This document shows positions 35,714 to 44,490 of a DNA stretch of 64,000 bases, one piece after another. The translations under genes and the position numbers were made by a program. This stretch comes from Planctomycetota bacterium (GTDB lineage: Bacteria; Planctomycetota; UBA8742; UBA2392). How positions within the stretch are numbered: the stretch's first letter is position 1; the number at the start of each line of letters is the position of its first letter. The stretch covers positions 62,001-126,000 of the forward strand of contig QEVF01000002.1 of the NCBI GenBank assembly GCA_003576915.1. Reading direction: 5' to 3'. Below the pieces are notes generated by a model, which saw nothing but the letters and a program-made list of their open reading frames with translations, made no database searches and had not been told where the DNA came from.

Positions 35714-36655
35714 CTAGGGGGCCTTTCTGGTGGCGACTGTCGCCTTGACGAGGGACTCCCGCGCCTTGGCCGCCAGTTCAAACCACTTCGTCAGTGGTTC
35801 GTTGAAGGCCAGCGCGATTTCGAGTTCCGTAAGGTAGGCACGCAGCCGCTGCAGCTCGCTCACGACGCGCTGGCGCTCTGCAAGCAGTACAGGATTCCAC
35901 GTGGCCGGAGATGAAGTAGCCAGCCGTGTCATGTCCAGCAGTGCCGTACCGGCCAGGCCGGCGTCGCGGCCGGAGGCTGTCAGCATCAATGCCGTGGAAA
36001 CGAGTTGAGGCAGGTGGCTGACCGTCACCATGGCTTCGTCATGGACTCGAGCATCCACTTCGCGCAGCACGGCCCCGGTGGACTCCATGACATCCTTGAA
36101 CTCGCTGAGCCTGGCAGGAGGAACCGTGGACGCTTCGCAGATGGCCCAGGTCCGACCGCGGAACAGATCAGGTGAAGCCGCGCCAAACCCGCTCAACTCG
36201 CGCCCGGAGAGGGGATGCCCGCCAATGAACCAGGGACCCTGAGCGTCAGCGTAGAGTTTGCGGCCCACCTGGCAGATCTCACGCTTGAGGGCGCTGACAT
36301 CGCTGAGGATACAGCCGGGTTTCAGCATCGAGCGAAGCTGCAACAGCAGGTCCAGGTTTGCGGGCTGCGGCGCGCACAGGAAGACATAGTCGGCGTCCTT
36401 GACGGCATCTTTGATGCGCCGTGTGTCAAAGAGTGACGAAAACAGGCCGGCACTCTTAGGCTGGTCGAGACGGCCTTTGACATCGACCCCAAGCAGGTTC
36501 ATGCGGGGCCAGCGCGACTTCAGTGCCATGGCCAGAGAGCCACCGATGAGCCCCAGCCCCGCGACGGCCACGACTGGCGCCTCCTTGGCCACCCGGGAGG
36601 TGATGCGGCCGGTCTTTCTGGTGCGCGGCTGTCCCTTTTCTCGCGAGTTAGCCAC
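35714..36655 (-). CDS. tyrA: Prephenate dehydrogenase
   Basis: NAD-dependent oxidative decarboxylation of prephenate on the way to tyrosine, 313 residues. The NAD motif is VAVAGLGLIGGSLAMAL (29-45). It continues with DYVFLCAPQPA, DVSALKREI, and the substrate-binding His in GGHPLSGRE; the second-domain VTVSHLPQLVSTAL is typical. A basic N-terminal extension of about 25 residues precedes the fold. It overlaps the chorismate mutase gene by 8 bases; that gene makes its substrate, so coupled expression fits. Confidence 0.92.
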   Translation of the reverse strand: MANSREKGQPRTRKTGRITSRVAKEAPVVAVAGLGLIGGSLAMALKSRWPRMNLLGVDVKGRLDQPKSAGLFSSLFDTRRIKDAVKDADYVFLCAPQPANLDLLLQLRSMLKPGCILSDVSALKREICQVGRKLYADAQGPWFIGGHPLSGRELSGFGAASPDLFRGRTWAICEASTVPPARLSEFKDVMESTGAVLREVDARVHDEAMVTVSHLPQLVSTALMLTASGRDAGLAGTALLDMTRLATSSPATWNPVLLAERQRVVSELQRLRAYLTELEIALAFNEPLTKWFELAAKARESLVKATVATRKAP

Positions 36656-37043
36656 GGCCCGCCTTTCGCTTGAGTTTGCGCGTCTGAGTGCGCGTTACTT
36701 CGAGAATCTTCCTCATAACTGCCTGAACCGACCGCCGCTCCAGGGGTGCCAGAACCCGGGCGGCGGCCGTCTGGATGATCGCAGCCTCACGCCGAAGGTC
36801 CCGCAGGGGCAGGCCCAGTGCAAGCTTGCGTGAGGCAACCGTGAGCGACAGGGCCATGCGCCTGGCGAGCAACCGCTGGATCTGCGCGTCCAGGCCGTCA
36901 ATGGTCGCCCGCAACGGCTGAATCTCGGCGGGCGACGCAACCCTGACGCCTGGCTTGCCGGTGCCTTTGCCAGCCTGACTAACCCTGCGCCGGCGCCGCG
37001 CCGGAGGAATCGCCCTTCTTCTCTTCACTGGCTTTGGGTTCAT
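36648..37043 (-). CDS. Chorismate mutase (AroQ type)
   Basis: A small all-helical mutase turning chorismate into prephenate. The AroQ core is IDGLDAQIQRLLARRMALSL (one helix), then VASRKLALGLPLRDLRREAAI and the C-terminal helix. The best start is the ATG at 37043, giving 131 residues with a very basic N-terminal 30. This places the first 65 bases inside the 3' end of secDF in another frame. No start codon exists between the secDF stop and the mutase core, so the overlap is real. It feeds tyrA directly downstream. Confidence 0.78.
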   Translation of the reverse strand: MNPKPVKRRRAIPPARRRRRVSQAGKGTGKPGVRVASPAEIQPLRATIDGLDAQIQRLLARRMALSLTVASRKLALGLPLRDLRREAAIIQTAAARVLAPLERRSVQAVMRKILEVTRTQTRKLKRKAGRG

Positions 37044-40000
37044 CCTTGCTTTCCGATTCGGCCTTGTCGTCCTCGAAGTCCTTGGCGTCGGGTTCTGCCG
37101 CGCCGTCTTCCCTTTCCGCGATCTTGTCTGCCTCCTCGCTTTCCTCTGCCGTGAGGTCGTAAAGGCCCTCGCGGCCGCGTTTCTCAAACACAAGGAGGAT
37201 GGGCGAAGCAATGAACACCGAGGCGAAGGTACCCATGATCACGCCCACGAAGATCGCAAAGGCGAACCCCCGCAGCAGGGGCCCGCCAAGGATCATCATG
37301 ATGAGGGTGGAGGTCAGGGTGGTTCCGCCGGTCATGACCGTTCGGGTCAACATCTGGTTGGCCGACTGGTTGATGATGTCCCTCAGCGGCGTCTTGCCGC
37401 CTGTGGCCAGTCGATCCGCCCGCAGCAGCTCGCGGATACGGTCAAAGTTCACGATCGTGTCGTTGATGGCATAGCCGATAACCGTCAGAAGCGCAGCCAC
37501 GATGATCAGGTCCACCTTCATGTCGGCGCCGAGCATGTCCGCCACGCCGATGGCCGCCAGCGTCACCAGCACGTCGAAACCTAGCGCCACGATTGCAGCC
37601 AGGCCCCACGCCATGCCGGCAAAGCGCACACGAATGTACACCACCAGCACGATCAGCGCGGCGACGATGGCGAGCAGGGCGCGCCACTGGGTTTCGCCGG
37701 CCACAGCCGCGCCGATGGTGGTCGACATCAGAAACGGCTGGCTGATGTAGACGCCCTTGACATCAGGGGTGTTCTGGAGCCAGGCCGCCAACTCTTCCCT
37801 GAGATTGCCGTCGAGGGCGGCAAAGCTGGTGTTGGATGTGATGTCGGGCGAGTAGGTGACTTCCGCCGAACGCAGGTTGAACTCGGCGGTTTTGCCGTCT
37901 TTCACATTCCTGGGCGTAACGGTCAGCGTGCCCAAAGCCGTGATCTTGGCCTGAATGGCTGCCGCCGCCTGGTTCAGCAGTTCAGTGGAGACCGGCGCGC
38001 TGAGCGTGACATCGACCTCCAGGCTGCCGCGCGTGACGATCACGGAAGGCAGCGCCACATCATCGGTGGCGAGGAGAACGCGGTCCGCGTCCTCTTTGAA
38101 CAACCTGCGCAGGGCACGCTGGAACGCGTCGCGTTTGCGGCCCATGTCGGCGCTGTCCGTCACCGGAAGCTTGAGAATCGTGATGGTGTAAGTCTGGGTC
38201 AGGCCATCGGCGCTGGTGGTCGCGGTGCCGGGCACCACCTGAGCATCGGCTCCTCCAAGCACTTCGCCAAACCACTCCTGCTTCTTGGTGATGGGGGCGT
38301 CTTCCTTGCCGTTCCAGGAGCGCTCGGCAATCTTCCAGGGTTTGTCTTTGATGTCCTTGTTGCGCTCGGCGGTCTCGGCGTCCTTCCACTTCCACTGCAC
38401 CTCACCCGTGAGGCTGATCTCGCGGGCATCGGAGGGCCGGCTGACCCAGCCGGAGCTCTGAAGCTGACCACCGAAGACATCGAGAATGTCCTTCTTGAGC
38501 TGGTCGTTGATGACCTTCGGGTCCTCGGCTTCCCACTCGTCGCGCATGGGGAAGCGCAGATCAAATCGGGTGGCCTTGGTACCGGCGAGTTCGCCGAACC
38601 CGAAGATGGGCTGCACGTCGGCCTCAGCATACTTGGGCGCACCCTTGTCGTTCTTGGCCTCGAGCAGCCTGCTTCGCACCGTGTCAGCCTCAGACTCCTC
38701 CTTGAACTGAACACGGAAAGCGTGGCCACCGCGGAACTCCATGCCAAGCACCGAGGACCCGAGGCTGATCAGAAGCAGGGTTCCAGCAATACCGAGCACT
38801 GCCGTGACGGGGATGGCCATCTTCATGTACTTCACGAAATCGATGTTGCGGTTTTCCAGGAAGCTCAGGTCAGCCATACCAAAGCGAATGTCGCGCTTGA
38901 TGCCGATGACGCCCAGCACCATGGCTTTGTAGGCCGGGATGTTGGCGTACAGCGTGGCGACGATGCCGATGGCGACGGTGAGGGCAAAGCCCTGAACCGG
39001 GCCCGATCCCACTTTGAACAGGATCAGTGCCGTCAGCAGGGTCGTGATGTTCGAGTCAATGATGGCCGAAAAGGCATTCTTAAAGCCTTCTTCGGCGGCG
39101 GCACGCGCGCTCATGCCCTTCTTGAGTTCCTCGCGCATTCGTTCATTGATCAGGATGTTGCCGTCAATGGCCATGCCGAAAGTCAGCACGAGGCCCGCAA
39201 TACCCGGCAAGGTCAAGGTGCCGAGACCGGCAGCCATGGCACCCATGATCAGGATTACGATCATCAGCAGGTTGAAGATGACCAGCACGCCCAGCGCGCG
39301 GTACAGCCAGATGGCGAAGAGAAACACGAAGATCGCGGCCACCACGAAACTCCACACGCCCTGCTGAATGGCTTCGGCGCCTTCGCTGGGACCCACGCTC
39401 TCCTCGCCCTCCAACTCCAGCTTTACGTTGAGGGAGCCGGACTTGAGAACGTTGATCAAGGCGTCGCGCTCGTCGCGCGTGAAGCTGCCGCTGACCTGTA
39501 CACTGCCGGAGATCACGCCCTCGATGCTGTATGCGCCGTAAACCTTCTCGTCGATCAGATTGGCCACGAGGCGCGGGTCACGGGTGTTCTTGTTGTGCTT
39601 CTTTGTCAGATCCTCGAACTTGGCAACAGCCAGGCCCTTGAAGGAGAAAGACACGGCAAGTTTTCCCTGATCGCTGACGCTGGCTTCGATGTTCTCAATG
39701 TCTTTGCCGCTGAGGTCCCAGGGATCGATAACCTGGACGAGGACGTAGGACTTGCCGCCAAGTTCCTTCATGTTGGAAATCTTCGCGTTGGCGGGGTCCA
39801 GAACCTCCAGCCACTTGTACTTGTAACCTTCGTCCTTGGGCAACTGGGGCGGGTTGAGACGCGTGAATTCGGCCTTGTCGGGTGCCAGCACGCGGATTTC
39901 GAGCTTGCCCGTCGTCTCCAGCAGGTCCTTGTATCGCTGGGTTTCACCCGCCGTGGCAAATCTGGGAAGCTTGACCTCGACGCGGTCATCACCCAGGGGA

Positions 40001-40530
40001 GTGATGCTCAACTCCGTGATGCCGGAAGTTCCCAGGCGGCGGTAGAGCGTCTCGATGGTGGGGCCGGAGAGCGCCTTGTCTGTCTTGCGCTTCGACGCTG
40101 CGCTCCAGGTGCTGTAGCGTTTCCGCGCGGCTTCGACGCGGCCTTCGTCGAAGAGGCCAGCGGTCTTGAGCAGGTCGAAGTCGTCGCTTTCATCGGAACT
40201 TTCGCGAACGGTGAAAGCCCCCGGTTTGAGGGGGCCGCCGTTGATGAGGTCTCCGAATCTGCGCGCGGCCTCAGGGTTCAACTGACTGGTCTTGCCCTTC
40301 AGGGGTTCCAGCAGTTCGCGCAGGGCCTGCTCTGCGTCCGTCAGGTCCTGCTGGACGAGCTTGTAGCGCAGCGAGCTGCCGCCGGCGAGGTCCTGTCCGA
40401 GGTTCCACTTGTAGGCGTGAAGCGGCCACTGGAAGCGGTCACCCGGCTCCGGCGAGGGCTTGGGAATGGCCAGGTAGATGGCAATGATCAGAAGAAGCAG
40501 TGGGTGCCACTTGCGGATGAAGTCAGTCAT
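36979..40530 (-). CDS. secDF: Fused protein translocase subunit SecDF
   Basis: One 1183-residue polypeptide combining SecD and SecF, proton-driven helpers of the Sec translocon. SecD part: N-terminal helix, large periplasmic domain (40-390), then six helices with LPGIAGLVLTFGMAIDGNIL and NERMREE. SecF part from about 560: VLGMEFRGGHAFRVQF, a second periplasmic region, then VIGYAINDTIVNFDRIRE and the last helices. The C-terminal tail is highly acidic and charged. The SecD periplasmic domain and the insert between the SecF signature and its helix bundle are both larger than in E. coli. It lies downstream of yajC, as usual. Confidence 0.95.
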   Translation of the reverse strand: MTDFIRKWHPLLLLIIAIYLAIPKPSPEPGDRFQWPLHAYKWNLGQDLAGGSSLRYKLVQQDLTDAEQALRELLEPLKGKTSQLNPEAARRFGDLINGGPLKPGAFTVRESSDESDDFDLLKTAGLFDEGRVEAARKRYSTWSAASKRKTDKALSGPTIETLYRRLGTSGITELSITPLGDDRVEVKLPRFATAGETQRYKDLLETTGKLEIRVLAPDKAEFTRLNPPQLPKDEGYKYKWLEVLDPANAKISNMKELGGKSYVLVQVIDPWDLSGKDIENIEASVSDQGKLAVSFSFKGLAVAKFEDLTKKHNKNTRDPRLVANLIDEKVYGAYSIEGVISGSVQVSGSFTRDERDALINVLKSGSLNVKLELEGEESVGPSEGAEAIQQGVWSFVVAAIFVFLFAIWLYRALGVLVIFNLLMIVILIMGAMAAGLGTLTLPGIAGLVLTFGMAIDGNILINERMREELKKGMSARAAAEEGFKNAFSAIIDSNITTLLTALILFKVGSGPVQGFALTVAIGIVATLYANIPAYKAMVLGVIGIKRDIRFGMADLSFLENRNIDFVKYMKMAIPVTAVLGIAGTLLLISLGSSVLGMEFRGGHAFRVQFKEESEADTVRSRLLEAKNDKGAPKYAEADVQPIFGFGELAGTKATRFDLRFPMRDEWEAEDPKVINDQLKKDILDVFGGQLQSSGWVSRPSDAREISLTGEVQWKWKDAETAERNKDIKDKPWKIAERSWNGKEDAPITKKQEWFGEVLGGADAQVVPGTATTSADGLTQTYTITILKLPVTDSADMGRKRDAFQRALRRLFKEDADRVLLATDDVALPSVIVTRGSLEVDVTLSAPVSTELLNQAAAAIQAKITALGTLTVTPRNVKDGKTAEFNLRSAEVTYSPDITSNTSFAALDGNLREELAAWLQNTPDVKGVYISQPFLMSTTIGAAVAGETQWRALLAIVAALIVLVVYIRVRFAGMAWGLAAIVALGFDVLVTLAAIGVADMLGADMKVDLIIVAALLTVIGYAINDTIVNFDRIRELLRADRLATGGKTPLRDIINQSANQMLTRTVMTGGTTLTSTLIMMILGGPLLRGFAFAIFVGVIMGTFASVFIASPILLVFEKRGREGLYDLTAEESEEADKIAEREDGAAEPDAKDFEDDKAESESKDEPKASEEKKGDSSGAAPAQG

Positions 40531-40605
40531 GAATCAACCTTGGGAACATGCGCGATGCTCGGCAAGTTGCCGGCGCTCGAGGAAATTGGTCAGACAGTCA
40601 AGTAA

Positions 40606-41112
40606 TCAGCGCAAGGCAACAGGCGGCGCACGCACGGGCTGGGCTGCCCGGCAGAACTGCGACGCCACGAGGTCCTGGAACGAAGCTGGGCCCGCCAGCG
40701 GTGGGGGGCGGGTGGATTGCGGCAGGGGCGTGCATGACAGAGCGGCCAAGGCCCCAAGGTATGCAGGCCCATCCGGAGTTGGACGGGGCGGAACGTAGCT
40801 TAGACTTGACCGTGCCAGGGCGGGTGCTGGGGTACCGAGAAACTGGGGAACAGCTCCGATCATTCTCAAGGTTTCGGCGCCCGAGGCCAGGTCCGACTTC
40901 AGTTCGGCCGCCAGGGGAGAATCCGGAGCGAGCGTCTCCAGCCTTTGCACGAGCTTCAGAGCCGTGACACTGTCCATCACCCTCAGAACGGCCATGCCGC
41001 CCACGTTGGCGCGGCAGAGGCTGACGATCTGCGGCAACCCCAGATATGAAACCGCCGCGGCGAGCAACATGGCCGCCAGCGGGAGTCTCGATATCCGGGG
41101 TGCGTGGGACAC
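40606..41112 (-). CDS. Putative membrane-anchored protein between yajC and secDF
   Basis: A 168-residue frame starting with a GTG that abuts the yajC stop codon with no gap. An N-terminal hydrophobic segment (LPLAAMLLAAAVSYLGLP) suggests an anchor or signal. The rest is helical then proline-rich (VPPRPTPDGPAY, STRPPPLAGPA) with a few cysteines. I recognise no family. The tight packing between two Sec-auxiliary genes supports it being real and envelope-related; the lack of an obvious conserved domain keeps confidence moderate. Confidence 0.55.
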   Translation of the reverse strand: MSHAPRISRLPLAAMLLAAAVSYLGLPQIVSLCRANVGGMAVLRVMDSVTALKLVQRLETLAPDSPLAAELKSDLASGAETLRMIGAVPQFLGTPAPALARSSLSYVPPRPTPDGPAYLGALAALSCTPLPQSTRPPPLAGPASFQDLVASQFCRAAQPVRAPPVALR

Positions 41113-41484
41113 TTACTTCTTCTCCGCGGAAGGTTCGACGCTCTTGGTCTGCTCATCTACGACCTTTGCAACAGCGAGCAGGTTGTAGGTGAGAGCGACA
41201 CGCTTGTTCTCATCCACGATCAGGACGACTTCGCGGTCTTCCTTGTTGACCTTGTCGATGCGGCCAAACAGCCCGGAGTTCAGCATGACCTTCTGGCCCT
41301 GCTTGAGGCTGTCCACCAGCTTCTCCTGCTCCTCGACCTGGCGCTTCTGGCTGCGGCGCATGAAGAACATGAACACAAAGAGGATCACGGCCATCAGAAT
41401 GATGGGCCCTAACCCTTCCCAGCCGCCGGGCTGCTGGCCGCCCTCAGCCTGCGCCAGCAACATCAATGACTCGTCCAGTTGCAT
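41113..41484 (-). CDS. yajC: Preprotein translocase subunit YajC
   Basis: A small single-span inner-membrane protein associated with SecDF. The 123 residues have one transmembrane helix (LGPIILMAVILFVFMFFM, about 25-42). The YajC core follows: RRSQKRQVEEQEKLVDSLKQ, then GQKVMLNSGLFGRIDKVN and the basic/acidic tail. It sits between infB and secDF. The 66 bases to infB show nothing obvious. Confidence 0.94.
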   Translation of the reverse strand: MQLDESLMLLAQAEGGQQPGGWEGLGPIILMAVILFVFMFFMRRSQKRQVEEQEKLVDSLKQGQKVMLNSGLFGRIDKVNKEDREVVLIVDENKRVALTYNLLAVAKVVDEQTKSVEPSAEKK

Positions 41485-41550
41485 CGGATTCCTTGCTATG
41501 TCCGCCTGATGCCGGTCCTGCTCAGTTCCGCCGATCCGTTCAGCCGATTT

Positions 41551-44412
41551 CTAGAGCTTGCGTGCACGGGCTTCCACCAGGAAACCCTCAATCTGATCGC
41601 CCACCTTGATGTCGTCGTATCCGGCAAGCTGCATGCCGCACTCCAGACCCTCGCGTACTTCGGCGGCATCGTCCTTGACGCGCTTGAGGCTGGCCAGAGA
41701 TCCCTGCCAGACGGGCACGCCGCCGCGAATGAGGCGAACGCGGCTGTCGCGGCGGATGAAGCCTTTGTGCATGTAGCAACCGGCCACCGTGCCGACCTTG
41801 GACAGCTTGAACACCTGGCGGATCTCGGCCGTTCCCTGGTAGGTTTCCACCAGTTCGGGCTCGAGCAGGCCCCCGAGGGCGTCGCGCAGCTCATCGATCA
41901 GCCGGTAAATGATTTCGTAGACGCGGACGTCGATGTGGTGGTTGTCGGCGAGCTCACGTGCCAGGGGATCCACACCGACATGGAAGCCGACTACGATGCC
42001 CTTGGCAGCTTCGGCCAGATGGACATCGTTGGTCGTGATGGCGCCCACGCCGGTATGAATGACCTTGATGCGAACTTCGTCGTGGGTGAGTTTGGCCAAC
42101 TCCTGGCGCAGAGTCTCTACCGAGCCCTGTACGTCAGCCTTGAGCACAATGACCAGTTCCTTGACGCTTTGGCCCGCCTTGGCCTTGGACCAGTCTTCCA
42201 GAGAGAAGCCGCGGGTGCGTTCAAGTTCGCGCTCCTGGAGGCGCACCATGTTCGCAATCTCTGCCGCCTTCTTGATGTCCTTCATGCCGTGGAAACGTGA
42301 ACCGGCTTCGGGCAGTTCGTCGAGGCCGGCCACCTCGACGGGCATACCGGGGCCGGCGGCCTGCACCATGTGCAGACCGTCGCCGCGGCTCACCTGCAGG
42401 GCGCGTACGCGGCCGTAGCCGTGACCCGCGACAATGACGTCGCCGCGCCTGAGGGTGCCTTCCTGAACGATGACTGTGGCCACAATGCCGCGGCCGATGT
42501 CGAGGTGAGCCTCCAGCACCGTACCGACGGCCGGCTTCTCGCGAACGGCCATCAGTTCCAGCAATTCGCTCATGTCGCTGAGGACCTGGAGCAACCTGTC
42601 AATGCCCTGCTTGGTTACCGAGCTGACCTCAACAATTTCTGTATTGCCACCCCAATCCGGGCTCATGAGGTTGAACTTGGCAAGCTGCTGCCGGACCTTC
42701 TGGAGATTGGCCTCGGGCTTGTCCACCTTGGTGATGGCGACCACGATTTCGACTTCGGCTGCCCGCGCGTGGTTGATGGCTTCCTCGGTCTGGGGCATGA
42801 CGCCGTCGTCGGCGGAAACGACGATCACGGCGATATCCGTTACGTTGGCGCCGCGGGCGCGCATGGCCGTGAAGGCCTCATGGCCCGGCGTGTCGATGAA
42901 GGTAACCTGGACACGCTTTCCCTTCTCCGGGCGGCCGTCGTTTCCGGACACTGGAGTGAACTTGCCTTCGTTGATTTCCAGGTCGACACGGAACGCGCCG
43001 ATATGCTGCGTGATGCCGCCGCTTTCCCCACTGACGCGGTCCATGGAGGCAATGGCATCAAGCAGGCTGGTCTTGCCGTGGTCCACGTGACCCATGATCG
43101 TGACCACAGGGGCGCGGGGCTCTTCCTGGCCGGCCGCCTCGCTGAAGGCCTGCAACTGCTCTTCAATGAGTTCTTCGGCGTCCTTGGGCTCGCGAACGGT
43201 AATCTCACGCTCGAAGATGATCCCGATCTGCTCGATGAGATCCTTGCTGAGCATGTCATTGATGCGGATGACCGGCAGGCCCTCGGCCAGCATGCGGGCC
43301 ATGATTTCATTGCTCTTGATGCCCATGGCCTCGGACAACTGCCTGAGCGAGAGCGGCATGGACACGGCTACCGGTCCCGTGGGCACTTCCTGTTTGACCG
43401 GGACGGCTTCTTCGTCCTCACCGGACTTGCGCGAGCGCTTCTTCCCGCCCGCGCGCGGCCGGTCATAGCCGATTTCGTTAATGTCAAAGCGCTTGCGGCC
43501 GCTGCGCCCTGCGGCGGGTTTCAGACCGCCGGGCTTGGCACGGTTTGGCCACTCGTCTTCGGGAGGCGGGGGCGCTGCTTCGCCTGCGGGTTTGGCGGGC
43601 TTGCGCGCTGTGGTCGTGACCGGTCCCGTTTCCTTCTTGGGGATGACGGCGGTGGCCTTGTTGCCGGTGGGGGGAGCCGGTTGATATTGACTCTGTTCCG
43701 GGGTCACCTCGGCCTTGCGCTCTTCAGCGGTCTTGAAGCGCTGCTTGGCCATGGCCCGCAGCATGATTTCTTCATTGCCACTGAGGCCCTTGAAACCCTT
43801 GCGGCCGATCTCGATGCCGATGCTGCGCCCCATGTCTGTCAACTGCTTGAGATCGACGTTGAGTTCGTCGGCCAGGCGCAGGGGGCTTTCAAGCAGGCGC
43901 ACTCGTTCCACCAGCGCATCATCGATGTCGTCGGCTGAAGAGAGCGAGAGCCCGAGAACCTTGCAGATCGGCTCAAGCTGATTGCTGCGGACCCGCAGGC
44001 GCAGCGCCATGGCGTCGAGGCGGCGCGTTTGAGCGTCGACCTCAGCCTGTTTGCGGGCCTGTTCGGCCTCGATGCGTGCCCTCTCGGCGCGTTCAGCCTC
44101 TTCCTCGGCGGCGCGACGGGCGGCTTCGGCTGCCTTCTTGGCCTGTTCAGCCTCCTGCTCCAGACGGACCTTCTCCAGGTCCTCCTTGCTGGCCGCCTTG
44201 GGCGGTTCGACGGGGGCGGGCTTGATGAACCCCAGGTGAACCTTGATGCGGTGAACCTCTTCCTCGGTGAGCTTCGTGACGGCCACGACCTTGCGGTCAA
44301 TGCCGACAGCAGCCGCCGCGGACTGGAGGTCCTTCAGGGAAATCCCGAGTTCGGGATACACCTTGGCCGCGATGATGGTGGTGTTCGATTTTTCCGCCTG
44401 GTTTACTGCCAT
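41551..44412 (-). CDS. infB: Translation initiation factor IF-2
   Basis: A GTPase that places initiator tRNA on the ribosome, 953 residues from the ATG at 44412. The N-terminal IF2_N-like segment (GISLKDLQSAAAAVGI) precedes a long charged helix region and a Pro/Lys-rich linker, then a second IF2_N (SNEIMARMLAEG). The G domain has GHVDHGKTSLLDAI (around residue 435), DTPGHEAF and ITKVDKPEA; domains II-IV follow to LVEARARKL. An ATG at 44481 would add 23 residues of poor character. It directly follows nusA, as in many bacteria. Confidence 0.96.
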   Translation of the reverse strand: MAVNQAEKSNTTIIAAKVYPELGISLKDLQSAAAAVGIDRKVVAVTKLTEEEVHRIKVHLGFIKPAPVEPPKAASKEDLEKVRLEQEAEQAKKAAEAARRAAEEEAERAERARIEAEQARKQAEVDAQTRRLDAMALRLRVRSNQLEPICKVLGLSLSSADDIDDALVERVRLLESPLRLADELNVDLKQLTDMGRSIGIEIGRKGFKGLSGNEEIMLRAMAKQRFKTAEERKAEVTPEQSQYQPAPPTGNKATAVIPKKETGPVTTTARKPAKPAGEAAPPPPEDEWPNRAKPGGLKPAAGRSGRKRFDINEIGYDRPRAGGKKRSRKSGEDEEAVPVKQEVPTGPVAVSMPLSLRQLSEAMGIKSNEIMARMLAEGLPVIRINDMLSKDLIEQIGIIFEREITVREPKDAEELIEEQLQAFSEAAGQEEPRAPVVTIMGHVDHGKTSLLDAIASMDRVSGESGGITQHIGAFRVDLEINEGKFTPVSGNDGRPEKGKRVQVTFIDTPGHEAFTAMRARGANVTDIAVIVVSADDGVMPQTEEAINHARAAEVEIVVAITKVDKPEANLQKVRQQLAKFNLMSPDWGGNTEIVEVSSVTKQGIDRLLQVLSDMSELLELMAVREKPAVGTVLEAHLDIGRGIVATVIVQEGTLRRGDVIVAGHGYGRVRALQVSRGDGLHMVQAAGPGMPVEVAGLDELPEAGSRFHGMKDIKKAAEIANMVRLQERELERTRGFSLEDWSKAKAGQSVKELVIVLKADVQGSVETLRQELAKLTHDEVRIKVIHTGVGAITTNDVHLAEAAKGIVVGFHVGVDPLARELADNHHIDVRVYEIIYRLIDELRDALGGLLEPELVETYQGTAEIRQVFKLSKVGTVAGCYMHKGFIRRDSRVRLIRGGVPVWQGSLASLKRVKDDAAEVREGLECGMQLAGYDDIKVGDQIEGFLVEARARKL

Positions 44413-44490
44413 TGAGTTGCGCCGCTTCCGTGGTTCCGAAATAGGGGCAGAAACTCTAGCCTGCCCACCCTCTTGTCGCAACGGGGAGGG

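Noticed and set aside
38722..40605. A 627-codon plus-strand frame opposite secDF
   Set aside because: It is a shadow of secDF; no ribosome site or domain supports it.
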